DNA from: Drechmeria coniospora
Taxonomy: Eukaryota > Ascomycota > Sordariomycetes > Hypocreales > Ophiocordycipitaceae
Direction: 5' to 3'
Length of the DNA: 64,000 bases
Assembly (NCBI RefSeq): GCF_001625195.1
Contig: NC_054389.1
Coordinates: 3,344,520-3,408,519 of the forward strand
The position numbers and the translations under genes were made by a program. Shown one piece after another: positions 48,345 through 61,424 of the stretch (position 1 is the stretch's first letter; each line of letters opens with the position of its first letter). The notes beneath the pieces were generated by a model, which was given only the letters and a program-made list of their open reading frames with translations, had not been told where the DNA came from and searched no databases.

Positions 48345-48524
48345 GAATATATTTAGTAATTAGAAATAGTTATTAAGAAATCTATAGAACTCCAACTTAA
48401 AGTACTAGGTATTAGAGTACTTATACTCTAATACCTACTTAGTTATATGGTATAAGTTATATACAGTAGTATGTAACTCTATCTTAGGATATTGCTTTAT
48501 TAGGTAAAGCCTAATATTATAATA
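48345..48524 (-). repeat. Degraded solo LTR, Gypsy-E family
   Basis: This aligns with the Gypsy-E LTR except for its first ~25 bp, with many RIP changes (for example GTATGTAACTC where the intact copy has GCGCGTGGCTC). It is directly followed by an LTR-D. Confidence 0.75.
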
Positions 48525-48525
48525 C

Positions 48526-48715
48526 TGTTACGATGCTGACTAGCAGGAAGGCAGTATATGCAAAGACTGTAGAATTTTCGAACCAAGGAGGAAGAAAAGA
48601 GAAAGAAATCAGTAAGTACGGAGAGGAAGGGCTATATATATAGGTAGTCCGCGCATTACGTGATAAAGAGTGTAGGGTAGGCTAGGAAGGGAGTACGATA
48701 TACAATATTGTTACA
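48526..48715 (+). repeat. Solo LTR-D
   Basis: 190 bp with intact ends (TGTTACGATGCTGACTAGCA to ATATTGTTACA). It is the best-preserved copy of this LTR family in the window. The 5-bp flanks do not match (AATAC and TATTG), so the target duplication was lost or altered. Confidence 0.85.
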
Positions 48716-48761
48716 TATTGGCTAGGTTAAACCTAAGTCTTATTAAACTAAAGCTCTAAAT

Positions 48762-48974
48762 TGTTATGGAGTTACTAGTACTGCTAGTATATAGTGGTCG
48801 GAAATAGTTGTTAAGAAATCTACGGAACGCTATACGGAACGCTAACTCGAGGTACTAGGCATTGGAGTACTTATACTCTAATGCCTGCTTAGTTATAGGA
48901 TACGAGTCACGTGATACCGTACGTGACTCTGTCCTAGGACATAGCTCTATTAGGCAAAGCCTAATATCATAACA
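48762..48974 (-). repeat. Solo LTR, Gypsy-E family
   Basis: 213 bp, TGTTATGG to CATAACA, with target duplication TAAAT (48757-48761 and 48975-48979). It is 12 bp longer than the reference LTR because of a short duplicated segment (GGAACGCTATACGGAACGCTA near 48825-48847). Confidence 0.92.
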
Positions 48975-48978
48975 TAAA

Positions 48979-49149
48979 TGTTATGGTATCGGGCTTAGCC
49001 CGATATATAAGAACGGAGGGTACCAAGGGACCCACTAGGAAGCACGCACACAACTAGAAGCCCTAGTTACTAAGTAGTTTTCCCTCCTTCAAGTCTTTTA
49101 ATAAACATCATTGAGAGTCCTAGAGCAGTCGCCTAACGACTCCGTAACA
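48979..49149 (+). repeat. Solo LTR, Gypsy-B family
   Basis: 171 bp with intact ends (TGTTATGG to CCGTAACA) and target duplication ATAAA (48974-48978 and 49150-49154). It is inserted exactly at the right edge of the preceding solo LTR, inside that LTR's own target duplication. It is the least mutated Gypsy-B LTR in the window. Confidence 0.92.
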
Positions 49150-49154
49150 ATAAA

Positions 49155-49690
49155 TCCTATTAATCCTTAGTTTAGTTTTAATAGTTTTAGGCCTATTCGA
49201 GTTATAACTATTAGTTTTTTTTTACTAATTAATAGCTTTAGGTAGGTAGTATAATAATAATAGGTTTGTTTTTATAATATATATTAAACATAAAATTAGT
49301 TAATATTCTAATTTAGTGCCTTTAGAATTTACTTAAATGGTAGTCGTTAGGCTATTATACTAGAAGAAATATAAGTAATTAGCTCTTTAGTTTACTCTTT
49401 TATTACAATACTTTTGCGTTTAGGGCATTTAGCTAGGTTAATTAAATATATTATAGTATATTAAACTTAGCTAATTAAAAAGCCTAATTAAGTTATAATA
49501 GTCTAGTTACTATATCTAAGACTTTATAATAAATAAATATTATAATAGTTATTTATTATTATATAAGTTAATTATTAGTTATTTAGAGTAGTCAGTTATT
49601 CTATTATTCTATATAGTATACTATAGTACTATATAGTACTATATTATATAAGATAAAAAAAATAATATTGTAGGATACTAAGAAGGTATA
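49155..49690. other. AT-rich, RIP-like spacer at the edge of the repeat block
   Basis: TA-rich sequence with no ORF, LTR edge or recognisable element; probably an old repeat. Base composition changes abruptly to normal near 49690. Confidence 0.5.
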
Positions 49691-50513
49691 AAGGCTAGTC
49701 TTGTAGACCTATAAAAAGCTACCTGGACCCAGTTTATTATTTTGGTCTACTACTAGTACATGTATATGTACATCTCCTCCGTACTTGTACACATAGTTAA
49801 ATACCCTGGTACTTAGTATATCTCCACAGAGATCGGCTCATTCTCCCTCCGCCCCCCACCACTTTGACATGGTCACCCTGCTCCCCCGGTATGGGAACCG
49901 CACATTTACAACTAAGTACAGTAAGTATTACGGAGTACTCCCTCCGTATATACAGTACCTGGGACGCTAGGTTGATGTGACGTGCACAGGAACGCCGAGG
50001 AGCTGGCCAAGCCACTGCCCCATTCTCAGCCCCGACCTGACATCAAATCATAATTATGTACGGGTGTAATAGCATACTGAAATCGAACTGGTCAATCAAA
50101 TCACTGTCTCTATGGTATGGTATTTTCGACGATAAAACCGATCGACCCAAAAGATAGTCAGTGTACCCGTAAGTCAGACACATGAATGCCCCATAATTGG
50201 AGTGTTATGTCGGTCCGAGGTCAGCAGCTTGCATGAGAAAAGCGAGCGTATGTAGGGTTCACACGTCGGAGCTCGTACCGAGGTTAGTTTCAATGTACTG
50301 TACTGATTTATAATGGGCACGGTGTTCCGATGACCTTCCCTGCCAAGCCTAGAGTAACCCCAAGTGCTGAGTGGATGTAACTGTCCGTGTGCCGTCTCCC
50401 ACATTCTGCCTGGAGATTATATTCTGTCTGCCCGACCTGAACCAACTTACAACCATCTCGATCTCGCATTCTCTGTTTATTATCCTCATCGTTGACTGCC
50501 ATTAATTACTGCC
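49691..50513. other. Intergenic region upstream of URC1
   Basis: Normal composition, no credible gene. It contains TACGGAGTA-type motifs (49929-49948). The pyrimidine-rich stretch just before 50514 is probably the URC1 promoter/5' UTR. Short ORFs on the minus strand here have no coding character. Confidence 0.55.
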
Positions 50514-53265
50514 ATGGATCCTCCCGCCTCTACCCCAGATGTCCAGAAGGTCCTCCATGAGATACGACGGGACCAGACGCAGCTCCTGGCTGCAGTGGAG
50601 TCAATTTCGGAAAAGCTTGGTACAGGATTCTCGGCCTCTGCTCCAACAACATCCATGCCAATTAGCTCCATGACCTCGGATCACCATGTCAAACAAAGCA
50701 CGGCAGCCGTGGGTCTTGAAGTCGAGGACACAACTGAATCTCATGCAATCACGACCTCGCCCGTTTCGTCGGCTACCAAGCCTGAACTCGCAACTCGTAT
50801 CGTTCTCACGTGGGTTACTGTTGTACCCTAGGACATATCAGAGACACTTGCTGAATCCAGTTGGAACATGAGCAGAACGTACCCGAACCAGACTGGAATC
50901 AACCCTCTCCCCATGGACTGGGGAAATATTGACCCTAAGAAGCGAGGGCCTGTCATTGTTTCAAGGTCGCCATCAACTATTCACCGTCGTAACGGTCTGT
51001 ACAAAGCGCACCCCATAACGAGTCTTGAGTTACGCTGACATTCCATGTTGCTGTCGACCAGCTATTGGAGGTGGGTTTTCGTCTTGACCCCCCTTCCCCT
51101 TTCCTTACTCATAACTTACCGATATGTTTTTAAGCTCAGTAAGACTCTTTCCCCTCACCAGCTACATTTTTCCCGGGATCCCTGAGCTGACCATCACGTC
51201 ATAGCGGCGGCTCCTACTCCATTTATTATGCACTGGCTGTGGCCAGCAAAGAACTGGATATCGATCATCGGTTCGTCAACCCTGCGCACAGGGCTCTCAG
51301 GTTATACTGGAGAATTTTGCTTAGCATTGCATGCCTGGATTAGGCCCGACTTCAAAAACGCGGAGCCGACTGTTAATATCGGGCCGTTCCCCCAGTGGGG
51401 TGACCCTCGCAAGATCGTAGCCATGGATCCTTTCGGCCATGTAGCGCCGTGGATTTACGCGCATATCATGGAGGAGCAACAAAGTGCGAAATGAAGCTCT
51501 ACCATAAGGTCCCATTTTCATGAACTCACCAAGTTCTAGTTGACCTCCGACCGACAATTGCTATCACAAAAGCCAGAATGAAGGTAAGGGCGACCTTCAG
51601 CATTGCCTGTCCCATCGGCGGGCTAGTTGCTGACTGCCATAACAGTTAGCAGAGCTGGAGGACAGTGTAAAAAGTGGACGACTGTGCGTAACTTTCCCTG
51701 TCACTTGAGGCACCGTCGGCCAACTACCTGACTGCTGACACCGCAACAGGAGAGTTGACGGGAAGGTGATCCTCACTGAATCCGGCGAGCTTGCAGTAAC
51801 AAAGTTTGCCGTTGAGCCAGTGAGTGCCATCCGTCGAAACTCCGCAAACCGACGATCGTAACGAAGTGCAAAAAGGTTTGGTACCTCCCCGGAGTCGCCG
51901 AGAGGTTCGGCATCGGTACGTAGGCTACTCCATGGCATAGAATAGGCACGCCCATTGCGCTAACATTGTTTATTAGACGAGGCTACCCTTCGTCGGTCTC
52001 TTTTTGAATACACCGGTGGTAGCTACCCAGAGGTACTCGTGCCATCTTAACCTCCGAGTTGCGGACTATCGAATGCTAATCTGATGAAGTTGATCACACG
52101 AGGCGATATCAAGATCTTCCTGCCCCCAATTGGTAACAGATCGTACCCCGGGTACACACATGAAACAATGAGCTGACAAGCAGAAGGTGGTTTGACGGTA
52201 TACTGCTTTGGAGACCCGGCGAAAATGTCCGACCCCGATTCGCGGCTGTCGTTAAGAATACACGACGAGGTCAGTTACCATTTTCTGCTTACCTCCTTGG
52301 TTTCACAAATATATGCATATGATTTAACAAACCGACAACGACTAGTGCAACGGGAGCGATGTGTTTGGTTCGGACATCTGCACCTGCCGCCCTTATCTGC
52401 TTTTCGGCATCGAAGAAGCGGTCAAGGAGGCCCAAAAGGGCGGAAGTGGAGTGGTTATATATTTCCGAAAAGAAGGCAGGGCGTTGGGAGAAGTAACCAA
52501 GGTATGTGGATTCCGCGGCTGGTCGTCTTGATACTGGATGTCTGCCCTACATCCTCCTCCCGTGATATTGCTGCGTGAATAATTTGGTTGACCCGAGATC
52601 ACAGTATCGTACGCTGCTGCCCACCCCTCACCGCACCTCCCTTGAAGTATCAATGAAGAGGAATTAACCACCAGGCAGTCGTATACAATGCCCGAAAACG
52701 TGGGGAGGACCGAGCCTCGGAATATTTCGCCCGTACCGAGAATATTGCTGGAGTGAAGGACATGCGCTTCCAAGCTCTTATGCCTGATATTCTTCATTGG
52801 CTTGGCATCAAGAAGATTGACAGGATGATTAGCATGAGCAAGTTAGTGTTGCCGGGAACCGTCAAACTACTCGGTTATCGTCATTTGGTACTGACAGTAA
52901 TTGATAGCATGAAGCATGATGCGATTGTCAAGCAAGGGTGAGCAGCGTTTTTGACATCGGTCTAATGGGGTGCTAATAATGACAGCATCCCGATTCATGA
53001 GAGGGTTGAGCTGCCGGATGAAATGATACCGGCCGACTCGAGGGTTGAGATTGATGCCAAGATCACAGCTGGTAAGTTTGAGCTGTTCGCTGGTGCGTGT
53101 TTTCAGGGCTGAGTCTTCCAAGGGTATTTCACTACCGGTAAACGGCTCACCGAAACAGAGCTAGAGTCGGTACAAGGACGAATTTGGGAAGAGTACGTAA
53201 CTTCAAGTTTCTCTGGCTGTATGTGGACTTCAATACTTATCTGTCTTCGCAGCGTCGACCATTAG
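50514..53265 (+). CDS. URC1: GTP cyclohydrolase II-like uracil catabolism protein (URC1/urg1 family)
   Basis: Traced exons: 50514-50809, 50876-50994, 51062-51070, 51135-51138, 51205-51270, 51344-51483, 51540-51583, 51646-51683, 51750-51819, 51876-51915, 51977-52032, 52090-52132, 52187-52269, 52346-52501, 52605-52608, 52679-52841, 52908-52937, 52986-53071, 53123-53192, 53253-53265. They sum to 1530 nt (509 aa) with all junctions GT..AG. The family acts in the URC route that degrades uracil, with a GTP cyclohydrolase II fold; the exact reaction is not settled. Visible marks are DPFGHVAPW, the zinc ligands in CNGSDVFGSDICTC (C-x10-C-x-C, as in GTP cyclohydrolase II), YFRKEGRALGEVTK and GIKKIDRMISMSN. 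The N-terminal ~95 residues are low-complexity and poorly conserved. Nineteen introns are many for an ascomycete gene, and two exons are 4 nt. It looks intact. It is the first gene outside the repeat block. Confidence 0.93.
51135..51138 (+). other. URC1: 4-nt microexon (CTCA) of URC1
   Basis: It is flanked by ...TTTTTAAG upstream and GTAAGA downstream. Joined with the 9-nt exon 51062-51070 and the next exon at 51205, it restores the conserved NAIGAHGGSYS stretch in frame. Without it the frame breaks. Branch-like sequences precede both acceptors (CTTAC in the upstream intron, GCTGACC near 51187). Confidence 0.8.
52605..52608 (+). other. URC1: 4-nt microexon (TATC) of URC1
   Basis: It is flanked by CACAG and GTACGC. 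It supplies the Tyr codon and the first base of Leu in the conserved TKYLVYNARKR stretch. Skipping it would delete these residues and shift the frame. The next exon begins at 52679 after GGCAG. Confidence 0.78.
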
Positions 53266-55209
53266 TTTTGTGGAAGAACAGATCCTGGGCCTAGCCAAGC
53301 TCTCGAAGTTGAAAGCTGGAAAATCGATATGGAACTCTCGAGACCGCAACCTCCATTGAGAATAGTGTAGGTGGAATTGATATTGCTGGCCATTCATGGT
53401 CGTGTTTGTTATGGCACTGCATGCGCTGTGTGAACCCTAGGTGAGTAGCATGCTGACCGTATCTCCTGGGCAGGCCGAAGGTTTCCGCGTAGTAGTATGT
53501 ATAGTAATTGCATGTTATTCTGGTGTATACCCTCCAGTTTTTTGCATTCATTGATCAGAGGCGTGAATAATGTATGCACATCATCATGGTATCTATACCT
53601 ACTGTGGTCAATCGACATTATTGCCGGTATCAGCAGAACTGTGCCAATCTCAAACGTATAATACATGCAAAAGCTCATTCAGTAACCAGCCAATCACCTA
53701 GCCGAATTAGGAAATCATAGGGGACAATGAACGAAGCAGGTGCACTCCGCATTATTACTCCGTGAGTGTACGGAGTACAGTACACTGACACACGAAATCC
53801 ACACTACACCTACATACATGTACAGTTAACTACAGTACACCAAGCTGGACAGCCCGCGTACTACTCCGGATATACAGAAGTATGTATTATGGCTATTGTA
53901 GCTAGTGCTTTGTTCTTTCCGTAGTACGGACTACTTCACAGGACGGACCGTATAACAAGCCGCCGTGAGGTAGGTGACAGTACTCCGAACATGCACAAGT
54001 TTAAAATACTCCATAATTTCTTCAAGTACTTACTTATTTATTATGTACAGACATGTCCACAAGTACTCCGTAAGTGTGCGTGTACTTACTTGTACTTATT
54101 ACTTACTGTGGGGCAAGATACTTGCAGTACACTACCAAATTTCTCCTAGAGTAACCAACTTTGGTTATTGCTATCGTAGGAGGTTATTACTTGAAGGGAG
54201 TGCAACAAAAATACAGGCACCTACGGAGTACTACTGAAGTGTATTTCCACTATTACTGTGCGGAGCTCTTCGTGCGTAGTATTAATAATAGCTGTATTTG
54301 GACAGTACTTCCAGTAGACAACTAATCCAGAGCAATGCCAATTAGCTAAGTACTTATTCGACTTGGGATGTTTTATGGTGTATATTCGTTACGGCGCCTT
54401 CGGCATTTATGGCTCGCGATTGCTGTTCCTACAATACAACTGCTCTCATTCCGCTAAGGAAAGGTATTTAATGCCTCCTCTCATGCCAGCCTCTGGCATC
54501 AATACTTCAATTCTAAACACCTACAGGCTCATTGTACGTGAGTATCACAACAATCCCAGAGTATCCAATCGGTTTGTTAGTACAAGCAAGATATTGAGTA
54601 AGTACTTGCTTGTACTCCTTACTTTAAGTCTTGGGAGAACTATTGGATAATAACGATTTCCTGAATGGACCTAGGAATGAGGAAAATTCCAAACATTTTG
54701 TGCAGTATCACCAGACTAGATGAGGACTAGCATGATATTATTAATAGTCGGTAGTCTCATGCAACAGAGGAAAAGGGGGTCCGCCCGGACTAGGGCTACG
54801 ACGAATCAAGGATCGTGAGATGGGTCAGAATCAATCTATTGGCGTTCTTCTTGATGCTGTTGTTGCCAACCACCAGGTATCCTCTGTGCCCGCTTAAATA
54901 GGCGCAAATGTAGACACCGTTACGTAACTAACTACCCGGACTTTAACCCTGTTACAGGCCCGTTGGCGCGTCGGCGCGACATACTGTACTTAGTCATAAA
55001 GTTGGAGTGGCGCTAATTCACTTATGGCTGAAATAAGTCAGTCATGTGATGGCACTGCGGCGTTCGGATAAAGCTTTTATCCTGCCCAACTTCTCGAAGG
55101 GTTTCGCTTAGACCTAGTTGGTGCACACAAAAATTGAAATTGTTCACGCCCCTCCAACGACACATTCAACCTTGGGATTATCCGACTGCTCACACCTTGG
55201 CCTGCAATC
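53266..55209. other. Intergenic region between URC1 and RPS1
   Basis: About 1.9 kb without a supportable gene. It contains several TACGGAGTA/TACTCCGTA motifs (53769-53777, 54064-54072, 54222-54230) and TACTTAC/TACTTGTA runs. The last few hundred bases should hold the RPS1 promoter. Short ORFs (for example 53974-54237, 54363-54650) lack splice or homology support. Confidence 0.5.
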
Positions 55210-56252
55210 ATGGCAGTTGGAAAGTTAGTTGTTCCCATGACGCTGTCTAATTGAAAGCTGACCAGTTCCAGGAACAAGAGGCTCTCAAAGGGCAAGAAAG
55301 GCCTCAAGAAGAAGACAGTCGACCCGTTTTCCCGCAAGGATTGGTACTCGATCAAGGTCTGTTCGTAGCACATCACCTCTGCTAAAACGCAACTGACATT
55401 TAATGTTTTTTTTAGGCTCCGAGCCCTTTCAATATTCGAGAGTGAGTTAGTTTCGGGTTTTTTGGCGTCGAGCAATCACCCCACGAGATTTGCGCGATGA
55501 AAGCCGGTTTCTAATACAATGGCATTGCAGTGTCGGTAAAACTCTCGTGAATCGAACAACCGGCCTCAAGAACGCGAATGATGCCCTCAAGGGTCGTATT
55601 GTGGAAGTATCGCTAGCCGATCTCCAGAAAGACGAGGATCATGCCTTCCGCAAGGTTCGCCTCCGTGTTGATGAGGTCCAAGGGAAAAACTGCCTGACCA
55701 ACTTCCACGGCCTCGACTTCACTTCGGATAAGCTACGATCCCTGGTCCGCAAATGGCAGACTCTAATTGAAGCCAACGTTACCGTCAAGACCACCGATGA
55801 CTATCTCATCCGTCTCTTCGCCATTGCTTTCACCAAGCGACGACCCAACCAGATCAAGAAGACCACCTACGCTGCCTCCTCGCAGATCCGAGCCATCCGA
55901 CGCAAAATGACGGAGATCATTCAGCGCGAGGCATCGACCTGCACTCTTACCCAGCTTACATCCAAGCTTATTCCGGAGGTGATTGGCCGTGAGATTGAAA
56001 AGTCCACCCAAGGCATTTACCCTCTACAGAACGTAAGCTGCTAGAATACACATGGTTTCCTCCAGCAAGCATGACTTGGCCTGCCCACTAATGTTTAAAA
56101 TCACTCAGGTGCACATCCGAAAGGTGAAGCTTCTCAAGGCTCCCAAGTTCGATCTTGGTGCATTAATGGCACTTCACGGAGAGTCGGGAACAGATGACCA
56201 AGGTCAGAAAGTTGAGCGAGAGTTTAAGGAGCGTGTGTTGGAAGAGGTTTAA
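55210..56252 (+). CDS. RPS1: 40S ribosomal protein eS1 (Rps1/S3a)
   Basis: Exons 55210-55223, 55272-55356, 55416-55441, 55531-56032 and 56109-56252 sum to 771 nt (256 aa), the family's usual length. The protein starts [19 protein letters not shown] and contains [38 protein letters not shown] and ends [11 protein letters not shown], all hallmarks of eS1. It is a small-subunit protein near the mRNA exit of the ribosome. The ATG is set by the conserved MAVGKNKR start, split by the first intron after the fourth codon. As in many fungal ribosomal protein genes, introns cluster at the 5' end. Confidence 0.97.
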
Positions 56253-56999
56253 AAGTGCCATGAGCGCACATATGCGAGGCAAAGGGGACCTCGCAGGTGC
56301 TACCTACACTTTCCTCGGCATTGTTTCGGTCATGGTAAATGGCGTAGCATCTAAGGCAACGGAGGGACCATACACCCTTAGAAATGGCAAATGAACTCCT
56401 TGTGTATCCTAGGGTTATTTTGGTGATCCTGATGTTGAGATTTGTAACTCGAGACTTTTGTGGTGCGAGCATCGGCTCTAATTATACAACGTACAGACAC
56501 AGTTACACACAAGGGCTGGGGTAAATGCTAATGATCTTGCATCATCTTCCATCTACTTAGGACTACGGATGGTACCTCCCTGCAAGCAGGATCCCATCGA
56601 CCCTATCTTGCCAATCCATCCCCATCTCAAACATAAGCATACTTCCAAGTAGTTGCAAGGCCACATCTGTACGTTCAAAAACTTGGCGGTGAAACCCCAA
56701 GCGCTGTTTGTCGCATAGGCATGGTCGTTGGTTTTGCTTTGGTGCCTAGCAACGTGGAAAGAACCCAGGCAATCGTGACAACATAAATTTAGTAGAATCG
56801 TGAGCTACCATAAGTCTCATGCTACTATGGGACACGTTAAAATAACTGTACGAGCCACTTGTACATGTATATCATCTACAGGCTGCCGCCCCCTGGAGGG
56901 CTTACAGGCATGATACTGCAACTCGAGCAGGTTCGACTTTGCCACCGGACTAGTTTTACACTGGCTGTTCAACGGACGTCCGCAGTCAAACATTGCTAT
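56253..56999. other. Convergent intergenic region RPS1/IMO32
   Basis: The 3' regions of two convergent genes. I see no further gene. A TACATGTATATC stretch lies near 56862. Confidence 0.5.
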
Positions 57000-58258
57000 T
57001 CAGTCAACATTGCGCAGAAAATCCAATACGGCTAAGGGCAGCCAAGAAGTTAGCAGCAGGTACATCCAAATCATCGGTCATTGGCTGCTCAAGCCACCCT
57101 TACATTTCCTGAATGATTCGGGCTGCTCTGATATTAGCCAGTGCCCCGCATCGACGTCCGAGAGTTGGAAACGTGGGAAGAATCGGCCAATGGCTGGTAA
57201 CATGTTGTTTGTGACATAGTTGCTCTTCGTTCCACGGATGAAGAGAGCTGGTTTCTCGAACCGCCGTTCGCCAGGGTTCTTGTACGGAAAATCGCCAAGA
57301 TTGCTGAGGGCTCCAGCCAAAATTTCCAAAGGAAGTAGAAACCTCAGGGTATTCTCTCCACTGAGCCGATGCAGATTGCCCAAGAGGAATTGTCTGATAA
57401 GTAGGGACTGTATAGCCCTTTTGGTAAGCTCCCCAACGGAAAGCAGGGGGGGTGAGTTCGATTCAGCAGCCAGAATTTTAAACCAACTTTTTCATAGTTC
57501 TGCAGGATTCGATCTGCTTCTGCTCTGTTCATGATGTTTGCAGACTGTATCCTATCCATCCCCCTTATGTACCGCACAAAATCTCCATTCAGTGCCATAT
57601 CGACGGGAGCGTTATCGACGGCAATAATATTGGCTACCAACTCTGGCGAGGTCAATGCGAGAGTCATGGCAGTCTTGGCTCCCCTTTCATGGCCACTTAA
57701 GTTAGCACAGGAGCCGGGGAATATCGCACAACTTGGTATTCGTACATGGAATGGCCGATAACAGTGCTGTCTCTCAGCCGGTGGTCATTAATAAAGGCTG
57801 CTACGTCCTCGGCCATAGCGGAGTAATCGTGCCGACGATCCTGGGGAGACTCGCCGTGATTTCTTAAGTCCTGTCACAGGTGGATGGCAAACATCAGCAT
57901 GGGATCATGGAAGAAGGGAGTAGAAAGTCAGTTCACCAAGGCATACACATATCTTCCTAAGTCGCGAGCAAGTTGCCTAAGCTGCCGTCAGCCATACGGT
58001 ATTCCCATTCCGTTCATATTCGGTTCCTGGAACGTACTTGCTGATGCTCCTGTTGTTCTTCTTTGATCCAAACAATCCATGGAGTATGATGATGGGGGCT
58101 TGTCGATCGTTGGTATTGGGCCTGGGAGGCTCGTGCAGGTCGTAAGCAAGTGGACGCACGGGTGCCAGGCCACTGGTCCGCTGCGACATCGTCCTGACCG
58201 CGTAGGGAAATGATATCGTATGACGCAGGCATCGCGTAGAGCTAGCGACGCAGGCCAT
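57000..58258 (-). CDS. IMO32: Mitochondrial alpha/beta hydrolase (Imo32/ABHD11 family)
   Basis: Exons in order on the minus strand: 58038-58258, 57937-57976, 57746-57870, 57488-57683, 57104-57407 and 57000-57031. They sum to 918 nt (305 aa). The N terminus (MACVASSTRCLRHTISFPYAVRTM) looks like a mitochondrial presequence; an in-frame Met (MSQRTSG) 22 residues later could start a cytosolic form. Visible fold marks are HGLFGSK (oxyanion loop), DLRNHGESP, the nucleophile elbow GHSMGAK (split by an intron), VDNAPVD, KPALFIRGTKSNYV (acid residue region) and DVDAGHW (catalytic His). Yeast Imo32 is a mitochondrial intermediate-peptidase substrate, and mammalian ABHD11 protects lipoylated 2-oxoacid dehydrogenase. 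The substrate here is not known. It is divergent from SEC23. Confidence 0.92.
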
Positions 58259-58720
58259 TGTTTACCCTCCTGCGCTCAGGTCAATCCCACAATCAGGTCT
58301 GGAGCTCCTTTACTACTAAGGAGGGGGGTGAAAGGGGCCACTGAGGATTCGCGCATTCGATGGCGATTCCGAAATCCTTTACCAATGGTGCCAAGGGAAC
58401 ATCAAGGTGCTTTAAGTACTGAATACAAGTACTGTGATGTACCCTATATCACCCCCCTGATGCAGCTCGTCGGATCCACAGCGTGTGCGAAATCTCACCT
58501 GGCTGGCCTTGAAAGCTGTCCACTTTACCCCTCAGCCACACCCCATCTCAGAGACCTCCACACATACAGTACACGCTGGAGCATCACTGTTGTGCTGTGA
58601 CTCAACATCGGCACATATACAGCCGTCTACATCTGAGTATCACACATCCAGCCTGTGAAAGTCGCGCTCGCGAATGTAAATGAAGTCACCTCTCGAAAAT
58701 TCACCAGTCAAAGCTACGAG
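58259..58720. promoter_or_regulatory. Shared divergent promoter region IMO32/SEC23
   Basis: 462 bp separate the two start codons, so promoters and 5' UTRs of both genes must lie here or extend into each other. I see no clear TATA box. Confidence 0.5.

Positions 58721-61424
<2,704 letters not shown>

Noticed and set aside
50174..50671. Minus-strand ORFs upstream of and overlapping URC1 exon 1
   Set aside because: No recognisable product, and they overlap the URC1 promoter and the first exon, whose reading continues into conserved exons.
51228..51494. 88-codon ORF reading through from URC1 exon 5 into exon 6
   Set aside because: It reads through the intron 51271-51343 and ends in the next intron; the spliced version restores the family sequence on both sides.
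52502..52678. A single 177-bp intron in URC1 joining AAG directly to TCGTATAC
   Set aside because: That junction shifts the frame and removes the conserved Tyr-Leu. A 4-nt exon with proper AG and GT borders inside it resolves both problems.
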